A stretch of 64,000 nucleotides of DNA, from contig NZ_CP166850.1 in NCBI RefSeq assembly GCF_041346945.1, forward strand, positions 7,734,501-7,798,500. The letters are read 5' to 3'. Shown in pieces: positions 25,501 to 32,801 of this stretch. The stretch is from Amycolatopsis sp. cg9. Lineage in GTDB: Bacteria; Actinomycetota; Actinomycetes; Mycobacteriales; Pseudonocardiaceae. Below the pieces are notes generated by a model, which saw nothing but the letters and a program-made list of their open reading frames with translations, searched no databases and was not told the origin of the DNA. Numbering within the stretch: position 1 is the first letter of the stretch; every line of letters begins with the position of its first letter. A program made the translations under genes and the position numbers.

Positions 25501-26126
25501 CCGCCACGGACATCAACCAGGGCAACCAGTACGACAACGTGTTCGAGAACCTGACCTCGCTCACCCCGTGGCGCGCGGCCGGGCTGGCGGTCTACGGCGG
25601 GTACAACAACACCTTCCGGAACCTCTACATCGCGGACACGCTGACGTACTCGGCGATCACGATCAGCTCGCTCGACTTCGGCTACCCGTTCCTCGGGTTC
25701 GGGCCGCAGCCGACGACGGTCCAGAACGCCTCGCTCGTCCGGGACGGTGGCCACTTCTGGGGCCAGCAGACCTTCCCGGCGATCTGGCTGTTCTCCGCGT
25801 CCAAGGAGTTCCGCGGGATCCGGGTGTCCGATGTGGACATCGAGAGCCCGACCTACAGCGGCATCATGTTCCAGACCAAGTACAACGGCACCACGCCGGA
25901 GCACCCGGTCGAGGACACGGTGCTGACGAACGTGTCGATCACCGGCGCGCACCGCAGCGGTGACGCTTTCGACGCGAAGTCCGGGATCGGCATCTGGGCC
26001 AACGAGCTGCCGGAACCGGGTCAGGGCCCGGCCGTCGGTTCGGCGACGTTCACCGGGCTCACGCTGAGCGACAACGCCCAGGACATCCGGAACACGACGA
26101 GCACGTTCACCATCAACCGGAACTGA
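22533..26126 (+). CDS. Secreted GH87-like alpha-1,3-glucanase/mycodextranase with carbohydrate-binding modules
   Basis: This 1197-residue exported protein starts with a signal peptide (MRTKRLLSRAATYAALSFLL, cleavage near AVAASA). In order it has an F5/8-type (discoidin) module (~50-185), an Fn3 domain (~185-268), a second discoidin module (~275-412), two CARDB domains (~415-525 and ~528-640), a CBM35-like module starting YDMYEAEDG (~647-805) and a right-handed beta-helix (~809-1197). The helix carries ADGVNLTNG and STGDDSFALF, where GH87 enzymes keep catalytic aspartates. The layout matches secreted actinomycete mycodextranases, which cut alpha-1,3-glucan of fungal walls. The ATG at 22533 is chosen because the signal peptide begins there; frames opening earlier are proline-rich and unlikely. 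Confidence 0.78.
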   Translation: MRTKRLLSRAATYAALSFLLVTPAVAASAAPAAAPAPAPAAVAAQAAAATYTASSQLAGYPVSNVGDGNQASYWESTNNQFPQWVQADLGAAANVAQLVLKLPTGWEARTETFSVQGSTDGTSFSDLKASAGYRFDPATGNTVTVAVTGNTRYVRLNVTANTGWPAAQLSEFEVHGPAGGDTQPPSAPGNLAYTQPASGQIRLTWSASTDNTGVVGYDVYANNQLRGSVAGTVLTYTDNQPDGTTVAYYVRAKDAAGNQSGNSNTVTRNGTQAGTNLALGKPITASSTEFTFVAANANDNSLTTYWEGGGGTYPNLLTVALGSNADLNQVVVKLNPDASWGPRTQTIAVEGRDQASSAFTTLSAAQTYGFSPASGNTVTIPLSGRAADVRLRVTANSGAGGGQAAEFQVFGVPAPNPDLTVSGVSWSPQNPVETDAVTASATVRNAGTAASGATNVNLYLGTTKVGTANVGALAAGASTTVSANIGTRDAGSYQLTAKVDEANTVIEQNEDNNSYTGSAPLVVSPVPSSDLVAATAWSPNNPSAGNAVTFTATLRNQGTVASAAGAHGVTVTIADQNGTVVKTLSGSYTGAIAAGATAAPVTVGTWTAANGRYTVKTVVANDANELPVKQANNTSTQALFVGRGANMPYDMYEAEDGVVAGGASVVGPNRTIGDLAGEASGRKAVTLNSTGSSVEFTTRASTNTLVTRFSIPDSAGGGGQNSTLNVYVDGTFLKAIDLTSHYAWLYGAETGPGNSPGAGPRHVYDEASAMLGTTVPAGHKIKLQKDAANSTNYAIDFVNFEQATAAANPDPAHFAVPTGFTQQDVQSALDKVRQDATLTGVYLPAGNYSLSSKLNVYGKAVTVTGAGPWFTKFSAPSGQENTDIGIDVQAGANGSTFSGFAVFGNYTSRIDGPGKVFNLTNVANLTIDNIWVEHQVVMVWGTNVDNTTIKNFRIRDTFADGVNLTNGSTGNHVTNIEARSTGDDSFALFAATDINQGNQYDNVFENLTSLTPWRAAGLAVYGGYNNTFRNLYIADTLTYSAITISSLDFGYPFLGFGPQPTTVQNASLVRDGGHFWGQQTFPAIWLFSASKEFRGIRVSDVDIESPTYSGIMFQTKYNGTTPEHPVEDTVLTNVSITGAHRSGDAFDAKSGIGIWANELPEPGQGPAVGSATFTGLTLSDNAQDIRNTTSTFTINRN

Positions 26127-26134
26127 GCGGGCCG

Positions 26135-26174
26135 TGCGTGCCCGCCGGGAGACCGTTTCCCGGCGGGCACGCAC
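26135..26174. terminator. Perfect 15-base-pair hairpin after the GH87-like gene
   Basis: GTGCGTGCCCGCCGG pairs with CCGGCGGGCACGCAC around a ten-base loop, nine bases after the stop. There is no T-tract, as is common for actinomycete terminators. Confidence 0.7.
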
Positions 26175-26204
26175 CGTGCCAGGATGGCGCCGGAGGTGGT
26201 CGAC

Positions 26205-26942
26205 GTGCGGATCCTGGTCACCGGCGGCACCGGGCAGCTCGGCTCGGCGGTCGTGGCGCGCCTGCGGGCGGCGGGGGAGGAGGTCCGCGTGCTGAGCCGT
26301 CGCGCGGCACCGGACGTCGTCCGGGGTGACCTGCGGACCGGGCGCGGCGTCGACAGCGCGGTCGCGGGCGTCGACGCGATCGTTCACTGCGCCACGGACT
26401 TCCTGCACGAGACCACGCTCGCGCGGACGCTGGCCGAAGCGGCGCGCTGGGCCGGGGCCCCGCACCTGGTGTACGTCTCGATCGTCGGCGTCGACCGCGT
26501 GCCACTGGGCTACTACCGGGCCAAGCACGAGACCGAGCAGCTCCTCGCCGCGTCCGGGCTGCCGTGCACGATCCAGCGGGCCACGCAGTTCCACGGCCTG
26601 GTCCGGACCTTGCTCGCCGGCGCGTCCCGGCTCCCGGTGGTGCCGGTGCCGCGGATCTCGTTCCAGCCGGTGGACGTCCGCGACGTCGCTCGCCGGCTGG
26701 CGTCGCTCGTCGCGGCCGACCCGGCGGGCCGGGCCCCCGACTTCGGCGGTCCCGAGATCCTGACCGCGGCGGAGCTGGCCGGAGCGGTCGGCGAGGCGAC
26801 CGGGCGGGTCCGGCGGATCGTGCCAATGACGCTGCCGGGGGAGACGTTCCGGGCTTACGCGGGCGGTGGCCACCTCGCGCCCGGGCACCGCGAAGGCGAG
26901 ATCACGTTCCGGGAGTACCTGGCCGAGCACGCTCATATGTAA
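26205..26942 (+). CDS. NmrA-type NAD(P)-binding oxidoreductase
   Basis: This 245-residue atypical short-chain dehydrogenase has the nucleotide motif ILVTGGTGQLGSAVV at its start and the YYRAKHETEQLL segment used for catalysis in the extended family. FQPVDVRDVARRLASLV and FGGPEILTAAEL are typical of the NmrA/ubiquinone-oxidoreductase-subunit-like group, which often senses NADP(H) or reduces small electrophiles. The GTG at 26205 sits eight bases after GGAGG and begins directly at the Rossmann strand. It follows the GH87-like gene on the same strand but is separated by the hairpin, so it is probably its own unit. Confidence 0.82.
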   Translation: MRILVTGGTGQLGSAVVARLRAAGEEVRVLSRRAAPDVVRGDLRTGRGVDSAVAGVDAIVHCATDFLHETTLARTLAEAARWAGAPHLVYVSIVGVDRVPLGYYRAKHETEQLLAASGLPCTIQRATQFHGLVRTLLAGASRLPVVPVPRISFQPVDVRDVARRLASLVAADPAGRAPDFGGPEILTAAELAGAVGEATGRVRRIVPMTLPGETFRAYAGGGHLAPGHREGEITFREYLAEHAHM

Positions 26943-26993
26943 TCGGATTAATTACGAAGATTCTTGACCGCGTCACCGGATAGGTCATATGTT
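26939..26993 (+). promoter_or_regulatory. AT-rich promoter/operator region of the GH95-like gene
   Basis: TTGACC (26964-26969) and TATGTT (26988-26993) are 18 bases apart. Just upstream is an inverted repeat GTAAT-N7-ATTAC (26939-26955), partly inside the preceding stop codon. The stretch is sharply AT-rich against its surroundings. It would place the transcript start near 27000 and leave a leader of about 40 bases. Confidence 0.4.
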
Positions 26994-27040
26994 TGGCGGG
27001 CTTCACGGCCGGTTTCCGCCCAACGCCGAACGGACCAGTC

Positions 27041-29383
27041 ATGCCGGATCAGTCGCTCCCGCCGTCGCGGCGGACCTTCCTCAAGCTCGGTGGCGCGGTC
27101 GGCGCCGGAGTCGCCCTCGGCGGCCTGCGCCCCTTTGCTGCCAATGCCGAAGTCCTCCGACCTGCCGGTGAGGACCTCGTCCCCGACGCCCGCGCCACCA
27201 CGCTCTGGTACCTCGCGCCCGCGGTCGAGGACAAGGTCATCGAACAAGGCCTGCCGATCGGCAATGGTCGGATCGGTGCCCTCGTCGGCGGTGACCCCGC
27301 GGCCGACTTCCTCTACCTCGCCGACGCGTCGCTGTGGACCGGCGGCGCCAACGACGTCCTCGAAGACGACGGGCAGTTCCCCTACGAGCGCGAGAAGTTC
27401 GGCACCCTCGGCCTGCTCGCCAAGGCGCGGATCGCCGTCCCGGCGCACACCGGCGTCACGGACTACCGCCGCACGCTCGACCTCAGCAACGGCCTGGTCA
27501 CCGTCACCTACACCCACCAGGGCACGCGCTACCGCCGCGAGGTCTACGCGAGCCACCCCGACGACGTCGTGGTCGTCCGGCTCACCGGTGGTCCGATGAC
27601 CGGCGCGGTCGCGCTGGAGCCGACGCGCGGCGAGACCCTGGCCGGCCCCGCGTTCGCGGCGGCCTTCGCCAACGGGCTGAAGTACGCGGCCGCCGTCGCG
27701 GCGTCCGGTCGCGGCGGCCAGGTGACGACCCGGGGCGGCGCGGTCGCGTTCACCGGCTGCCGGGAAGTCCTGATCGTGCTCACCGGCGGCACGAACTACG
27801 TGCCCGACGCGGCCCGGAAGTTCCTCGACGCGGCCGCCGATCCGCTGCGCGTGGCGAAGGAGAAGGTGGCCACGGCGCTGCGCGCGGGCGGGGACGCGCT
27901 GCGCGCCACGCACGTCGCCGACTACCGGCGGCTCTACGACCGGATGGCCGTCGACCTGGGCCAGTCACCGCCGGCGAAGCGGGCGCTGGACACGTGGTCG
28001 CGGCTGCGGGCCCGGCACGACGTCCCGGCGACCGCCGACCCGGAGCTGGAGGCGAGCTACCTGCAGTTCGGGCGCTACCTGACGATCACCGGGTCGCGCG
28101 ACGGCCTGCCGATGGGCCTGCAGGGCCTGTGGCAGAACACCAACGCGCCCGACTGGATGAGCGACTACCACACCGACATCAACGTCCAGATGAACTACTG
28201 GCTGGCGGACCGGGCGGGGCTGCCCGGGAGCTTCACTGCCCTGGCCGACTACTGCCTCGCGCAGCTTCCGGTGTGGACGGACAGCACGAACCGGCTGTTC
28301 AACGACCCCCGCAACAGGTTCCGGAACACCAGTGGCAAGGTCGGCGGCTGGGCGGTCGCGTTCTCCACCAACATCTACGGCGGCTCCGGCTGGTGGTGGC
28401 ACCCGGGCGGCAACGCCTGGCTGTGCAACTCGCTCTGGGACCACTACGCGTTCACCCAGGACAAGGCCTACCTGGCACGGATCTACCCGCTGCTCAAGGG
28501 CGCGTGCGAGTTCTGGGAGGCGCGGCTGCTGCCGATGACGGTGGGCGGGCGCGACGTGCTGGTCGACGACCACGACTGGTCGCCCGAGCACGGCCCGCAG
28601 GACACCCGGGGGAACACCTACAGCCAGGAGATCGTCTGGGACCTGTTCGAGAACTACCGTGAAGCCGTCGCCGTGCTGGGGCGGGACCGCGCGTACGGCG
28701 ACCGGATCGGCGGGCTGCAGCGGAAGCTGTACCTGCCCGAGGTCAGCCCCACGACCGGCTGGCTCGAAGAGTGGATGTCGCCGGACAACCTCGGCGAGAC
28801 CACGCACCGGCACCTCTCGCCGCTGATCGGCTTCTTCCCCGGGGACCGGATCGCGGCCGACACCGCGCCGCGCGCCCTGCTCGACGGCGTGCGCGCGCTG
28901 CTGATCGCGCGCGGGATGGACAGCTACGGCTGGGCGACCGCGTGGCGCTCGGCGTGCTGGGCCCGGCTCAAGGACGCCGACCGGGCGTACCAGCTGCTGC
29001 TCACCGTGCTGCGGCCGTCGGTGGCCAACGGCAACGGGACCGCGCCGAACTTCTTCGACATGTACAGCCAAGGCAGCTACACGATCTTCCAGATCGACGC
29101 GAACCTCGGCGCGCCGGCCGCGATGGTGGAGATGCTCGTGTACTCGCGGCCGGGGGTGCTGGAACTGCTGCCGGCGCTGCCCGCGGCGTGGGCGGGCTCG
29201 GGCCGGGTGACCGGCATCGGCGCGCGCGGCGGGTTCGAGGTCGACCTCGCGTGGCGCGCCGGGAAGGTGACCGAAGCGGTGATCCGCAGCGTCGGCGGTA
29301 CCCGGACCGAGGTCCGCGCGGGGGCCTGGCGACGCACGATCACCCTGCGGCCGGGCGGGTCGGTCACAGTCCAGCCAAGTTGA
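27041..29383 (+). CDS. GH95-like alpha-L-fucosidase, Tat-exported
   Basis: This 780-residue enzyme has a Tat signal (SRRTFLKLGG followed by a hydrophobic run ending FAANA), so it is folded before export. The mature part starts with LWYLAPAVEDKVIEQGLPIGNGRIGALVGG, the N-terminal beta-sandwich of GH95. The catalytic (alpha/alpha)6 barrel has LQGLWQNTNAPDWMSDYHTDINVQMNYWLADRAGL and later HRHLSPLIGFFPGD, both characteristic of the family. GH95 enzymes release L-fucose or L-galactose by inversion. The ATG at 27041 is preferred because the Tat motif follows within 12 codons, although its ribosome site is weak. No sugar transporter is adjacent. Confidence 0.85.
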   Translation: MPDQSLPPSRRTFLKLGGAVGAGVALGGLRPFAANAEVLRPAGEDLVPDARATTLWYLAPAVEDKVIEQGLPIGNGRIGALVGGDPAADFLYLADASLWTGGANDVLEDDGQFPYEREKFGTLGLLAKARIAVPAHTGVTDYRRTLDLSNGLVTVTYTHQGTRYRREVYASHPDDVVVVRLTGGPMTGAVALEPTRGETLAGPAFAAAFANGLKYAAAVAASGRGGQVTTRGGAVAFTGCREVLIVLTGGTNYVPDAARKFLDAAADPLRVAKEKVATALRAGGDALRATHVADYRRLYDRMAVDLGQSPPAKRALDTWSRLRARHDVPATADPELEASYLQFGRYLTITGSRDGLPMGLQGLWQNTNAPDWMSDYHTDINVQMNYWLADRAGLPGSFTALADYCLAQLPVWTDSTNRLFNDPRNRFRNTSGKVGGWAVAFSTNIYGGSGWWWHPGGNAWLCNSLWDHYAFTQDKAYLARIYPLLKGACEFWEARLLPMTVGGRDVLVDDHDWSPEHGPQDTRGNTYSQEIVWDLFENYREAVAVLGRDRAYGDRIGGLQRKLYLPEVSPTTGWLEEWMSPDNLGETTHRHLSPLIGFFPGDRIAADTAPRALLDGVRALLIARGMDSYGWATAWRSACWARLKDADRAYQLLLTVLRPSVANGNGTAPNFFDMYSQGSYTIFQIDANLGAPAAMVEMLVYSRPGVLELLPALPAAWAGSGRVTGIGARGGFEVDLAWRAGKVTEAVIRSVGGTRTEVRAGAWRRTITLRPGGSVTVQPS

Positions 29384-29442
29384 GCCGGGTCCTCCGGAAA
29401 GAGGTGTAGTGTTCAACCACTTTCTTCGGACCGGAGGTCATC

Positions 29443-29811
29443 GTGAACGTCGTCCTGTGGGTAGTGGCTGGTGTGCTCGCCGCGCTGTACCTCGCCGCCG
29501 GGGGCATGAAGCTCGCGACCCCGCGCGCGAAGCTGCTGGAGAACCCGAACATGGGCTGGACGGCGGACTTCTCCGAGGCGGCGGTGAAGGGCATCGGCGC
29601 GGTGGAGATCCTCGGCGCGCTCGGGCTGATCCTGCCCTGGGCGCTCGGCGTCGCGCCGGTGCTGACCCCGCTGGCCGCCACCGGACTGGCGGTGGTCCAG
29701 ATCGGTGCGATCATCGTGCACGCACGGCGCAAGGAAACGAAGGCGCTGCCGATGAACGCCGTGCTGCTCGTGCTGGCGGCGTTCGTGGCGATCGGCCGGT
29801 TCGCCGGCTGA
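29443..29811 (+). CDS. DoxX-family membrane protein
   Basis: This 122-residue protein has four hydrophobic segments and the DoxX-like pattern VLAALYLAAGGMKLATPRAKLLENPNMGWTADFSEAAVKGIGAVEILGALGLILP. DoxX-like proteins are small quinol or redox-linked membrane proteins of uncertain role. GGAGG lies eight bases before the GTG start. An imperfect inverted repeat AGTGTTCAACCACT sits upstream and could be an operator. The alpha/beta hydrolase follows within 17 bases on the same strand, so the two probably form one transcript. Confidence 0.82.
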   Translation: MNVVLWVVAGVLAALYLAAGGMKLATPRAKLLENPNMGWTADFSEAAVKGIGAVEILGALGLILPWALGVAPVLTPLAATGLAVVQIGAIIVHARRKETKALPMNAVLLVLAAFVAIGRFAG

Positions 29812-29827
29812 GGGATCCGGAGGTGCG

Positions 29828-30598
29828 ATGACGCTCATCGGCGGGCGGGAAGTGGCCTACACCGACCACGGTGGCCAGGGCGCGGTGGTGGTGCTCCTGC
29901 ACAGCTTCCTGATGGACGGCCGGATGTTCGCCCCGCAGCGGGCGGCGCTCGAGGGCTTCCGGTGCGTCACCGTCGACGAGCGCGGGCACGGCGGCACCCC
30001 CGCCGACGGCCCGTTCGACTACTGGGACGTCGCCCGGGACGTGCTGGGCGTGCTCGACCACCTCGGCGTCGAGCGCGCGGCGGTCGTCGGGACGAGCCAA
30101 GGCGGATTCGTCGCGCTGCGGCTGGCGCTGCTCGCCCCGGCGCGGATCAGCGCCATCGCGGTGCTCGGCACCTCGGCGGCCGCGGAAGACCCCACCGTCG
30201 CGGCCGGCTACCGGGCGGTGCTGGACGCCTGGGTGACCGGCGGCGCCCCGCCCGCGGTGCTCGACGGCGTCGCCCGCATCTGCTTCGGCGACTTCGCGGC
30301 GCCGGACTGGATCGAGCACTGGGCCTCGGTGCCGCCTGCCCAGCTGACGCCGGCCATGAACGCGCTCGTCGACCGGGACGCCGTGCTGGCGCGAGCGGGC
30401 GAGATCTCGTGCCCGGCACTGGTCCTGCACGGCTCGGCGGACCTCGCCTACCCGGTCGAGCGGGCGGCGGAGCTGGCCGCCGCGCTCCCCGCGGCCGAGC
30501 CCCTGGTCGTCGTCGAGGACGGCGCCCACTTCCTCAGCTTCACCCACGCGCCGGCGGTGAACCCGCACCTGCTGGAGTTCCTCGAGGCGCACGCGTGA
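29828..30598 (+). CDS. Alpha/beta hydrolase
   Basis: This 256-residue hydrolase has the oxyanion LLHSFLMDG segment, nucleophile Ser90 in GTSQGG and a final His in GAHFLSF. It has no signal peptide. GGAGG lies six bases before the ATG. It pairs with the DoxX-like gene. The arrangement resembles small detoxification operons in which a hydrolase acts on electrophiles, but the substrate cannot be read. Confidence 0.8.
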   Translation: MTLIGGREVAYTDHGGQGAVVVLLHSFLMDGRMFAPQRAALEGFRCVTVDERGHGGTPADGPFDYWDVARDVLGVLDHLGVERAAVVGTSQGGFVALRLALLAPARISAIAVLGTSAAAEDPTVAAGYRAVLDAWVTGGAPPAVLDGVARICFGDFAAPDWIEHWASVPPAQLTPAMNALVDRDAVLARAGEISCPALVLHGSADLAYPVERAAELAAALPAAEPLVVVEDGAHFLSFTHAPAVNPHLLEFLEAHA

Positions 30599-30626
30599 CG
30601 GACGTCGATCTGCGCAAGCTTCATGG

Positions 30627-31538
30627 TCACCCGCCCTCGGATTCCTGACTTTCCGGTGTCACGTGCGAGATGGCGGCTACCGCGATGATGATCGCCGCTT
30701 GGATGCCGAACAGCTTGTCGAGCATGGTAAAACCGGCGACATCCGCCGGCACGAGAACTTGCCGAAGAGTTACTATTGCGAGAAGCGCCGCAGCAAGTTC
30801 GAGGGGACTGGTTCGCGCGTCCTTCGCGGTTCGTCCCAGGCGATAACGCGATAAGACATAGCTCGCGATCAACACGATGGGCAGCAGGAATATGCTGAGC
30901 ACATAGGCCAAGTTCTCCTGGTTCCGGCCGAAGGTGATGCGCACGTCTCTGTCGAGATTTGGAACCGCCGTCGGGTTGCCGTCAAACGTTGCGGTCAGGT
31001 GGTCGCTTCTCAAAGTCTTGTCGAAAACCCAGTCGTTGACACTGGAATTGAACTTCACTTCGGATACCGCCAGGGCCAGCTCCTTGCGGTTGGCTACCCT
31101 GGCATGAAGCCGGAAGGTGGAAATGTACTCATCGAACGGGTACGACGCGGGGTAGCCGGTGAGCGGGAGTACGAAAGACGGAATGCCCGCGGAAACCGAA
31201 TTCCTGTCAAGGTGAAAACGTGTTGCGCTGGAAACTCTCCCTTCGCCGTACTCGTCTTCTGCTGCAGCAAACTCGACGTCGACGTTTTCTTGGCCGATCT
31301 CTGTGAGAGAATCGTTCCACCGACGGACGTCGAGCTCGATACGGCCGTTGGCTCGCATTGTGCCGGCCCGCAGATCAACTTGGTTTATGGTGATCTCCAC
31401 CAGGCCGTCGTACCTGTTCGGCGAACCAGCGGGCGGCGCGTCACCTGTCCCCAGGGTGGTGTCGGCATCAGTTGGTACGGCTGCCCATATCGCGATGCCT
31501 ATTGATGCAAGCGACAGCAATCCGATCAACCATCTCAC
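30627..31538 (-). CDS. DUF4436 membrane protein in a lower-GC island
   Basis: This 303-residue protein matches the actinobacterial DUF4436 family. It has an N-terminal membrane helix (WLIGLLSLASIGIAIWAAV), an outside domain of about 180 residues and three C-terminal helices (LAYVLSIFLLPIVLIASYVL, the ELAAALLAIVTL run, and IQAAIIIAVAAI). The function of the family is unknown. The gene is visibly less GC-rich than its neighbours and contains a TTA leucine codon at 30854-30852, rare in such genomes and often dependent on the bldA tRNA. These features suggest recent acquisition. A GTG start is used at 31538. Confidence 0.72.
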   Translation of the reverse strand: MRWLIGLLSLASIGIAIWAAVPTDADTTLGTGDAPPAGSPNRYDGLVEITINQVDLRAGTMRANGRIELDVRRWNDSLTEIGQENVDVEFAAAEDEYGEGRVSSATRFHLDRNSVSAGIPSFVLPLTGYPASYPFDEYISTFRLHARVANRKELALAVSEVKFNSSVNDWVFDKTLRSDHLTATFDGNPTAVPNLDRDVRITFGRNQENLAYVLSIFLLPIVLIASYVLSRYRLGRTAKDARTSPLELAAALLAIVTLRQVLVPADVAGFTMLDKLFGIQAAIIIAVAAISHVTPESQESEGG

Positions 31539-31683
31539 GCTTGTGAATCGGGCTTTCGCTTCGCAGCGTTACGAATAGAGCGGTGGCCGGCCCGTGCTCC
31601 GGCCCGCGGCCCGGCACCATGACCGCTCGCACACCCGGTGCGCCATGATCGCGTCGACCGACCGCTCACCCGTGCGAGCTGCC

Positions 31684-31854
31684 TCAGCGCTCGGTCGCGG
31701 CTCGGAGCTGCTCCGGCCGCCGCCCCGGGAACAGCCCCGCGCGCAAGCCTTGCCACAGCTTCGACGGACGGCGCGGCCCCGCAGCCACCGGGGCCGGGCC
31801 GGCCCGATACTCCATCTCCACCTTGGCCCAGTCGTAGATCCAGTCGCCTCGCAT
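31684..31854 (-). CDS. Small hypothetical protein, 56 residues
   Basis: A short frame starts at an ATG nine bases after GAGGG and reads MRGDWIYDWAKVEMEYRAGP before a basic tail ending EQLRAATER. The amphipathic, aromatic N terminus and the ribosome site suggest a real small protein. No domain is recognised. It lies between the DUF4436 gene and the CitE-like gene, in a stretch otherwise without a gene. Confidence 0.4.
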   Translation of the reverse strand: MRGDWIYDWAKVEMEYRAGPAPVAAGPRRPSKLWQGLRAGLFPGRRPEQLRAATER

Positions 31855-32039
31855 GTCGATCCCTCACTCCGTCGGATGATGGAGCCCACGATCGTGCTGA
31901 GGCCGCCCCGCCCGCATCGGGTGAACACGCACTCCGGCCGGGGCGGGCCCTTACCCCCGGAGTTCCGCCACCGCGTCCAGGCCGTAAGCCGCTGGTCCAG
32001 CGCGAACGCCTCAGCCGCCTTTGATACCTTCGGGGCACC

Positions 32040-32798
32040 ATGACCGCGAGGACGTTCCTGTTCGTGCCCGGCGACCGGCCCGACCGCTTCGGCAAGGCCG
32101 TGACCAGCGGTGCGGACGTCGTGCTCCTCGACCTCGAGGACGCGGTCGCCCCGGCGGACAAGGACACCGCTCGCGAGGCGGTCGGCGCGTGGCTGGCCGC
32201 GGGCGGCACGGCGACGGTCCGGATCAACGCCCCGGGCACCCCGTGGTTCGAGGCCGATGCCGCTTTCGTGGCCGCGCGCGGTGTGCCCGTCATGGTGCCG
32301 AAGGCCGAGACGCCGGGAGTGCTCGCCGGGTTCCGTGAAGTCGTGGCCCTCGTCGAAACCGCGCGGGGCGTCGAGCGCGCCGGTGAGCTGGCGGCGGTGC
32401 CGTCGGTGTCGCGGCTGGCGTTCGGCACCGTCGACCTGGCGGCGGAACTCGGTGTCGAGCCCGAAGACCCGGAGCCGTTCGCCTACGCGCGGTCGCGGCT
32501 GGTGATCGCGTCGGCGGCGGCCGGGCTCGCACCGCCGGTGGACGGCGTCACCACGGACCTGCGCGACGACGACCGGCTGGCCGCCGACGTCCGGTACGCG
32601 CGCCGCCTGGGTTTCGGCGGCAAGCTGTGCGTCCACCCGCGGCAGATCGCCGCGGTGCGCGCGGGGTTCGCGCCGACCGACGCCGAACGCGAGTGGGCGC
32701 GCCGGGTCGTCACGGCGGGCGCTTCGGTGTCCACTGTGGACGGGAAGATGGTGGACAAGCCGGTGCTCGCCCGGGCCCGCCGCATCCTGGGGGAGTAG
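32040..32798 (+). CDS. HpcH/HpaI (CitE-like) aldolase/lyase
   Basis: This 252-residue TIM-barrel enzyme begins TFLFVPGDRPDRFGKAV, the CitE signature, and has DVVLLDLEDAV (metal and substrate binding), VRINAPGTPWF, ALVETARGV and GFGGKLCVHPRQI near the end. CitE-like enzymes act on CoA esters such as malyl-CoA, citramalyl-CoA or citryl-CoA. The stand-alone form, with no citrate-lyase alpha and gamma subunits nearby, points to a malyl- or citramalyl-CoA type. The convergent neighbour is a CaiB-type CoA-transferase only three bases away, consistent with shared CoA-ester chemistry, though the two cannot be co-transcribed. Confidence 0.85.
   Translation: MTARTFLFVPGDRPDRFGKAVTSGADVVLLDLEDAVAPADKDTAREAVGAWLAAGGTATVRINAPGTPWFEADAAFVAARGVPVMVPKAETPGVLAGFREVVALVETARGVERAGELAAVPSVSRLAFGTVDLAAELGVEPEDPEPFAYARSRLVIASAAAGLAPPVDGVTTDLRDDDRLAADVRYARRLGFGGKLCVHPRQIAAVRAGFAPTDAEREWARRVVTAGASVSTVDGKMVDKPVLARARRILGE
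32730..32740. repeat. TCCACTGTGGA palindrome in the CitE-like gene
   Basis: It encodes Ser-Thr-Val within ASVSTVDGKMVDKP near the C terminus. It is the last copy of this element in the window; none was found in the remaining 31 kb. Confidence 0.7.
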
Positions 32799-32801
32799 GC
32801 G

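Noticed and set aside
22404..26936. Very long open frame antisense to the GH87-like and NmrA genes
   Set aside because: It is a GC-skew artefact: the sense strand has clear domains and a signal peptide, and the antisense product is an Arg/Gly/Val-rich sequence with no domain.
27544..27968. Short antisense frames in the GH95-like gene
   Set aside because: They are overlapped completely by conserved sense sequence and have no ribosome site.
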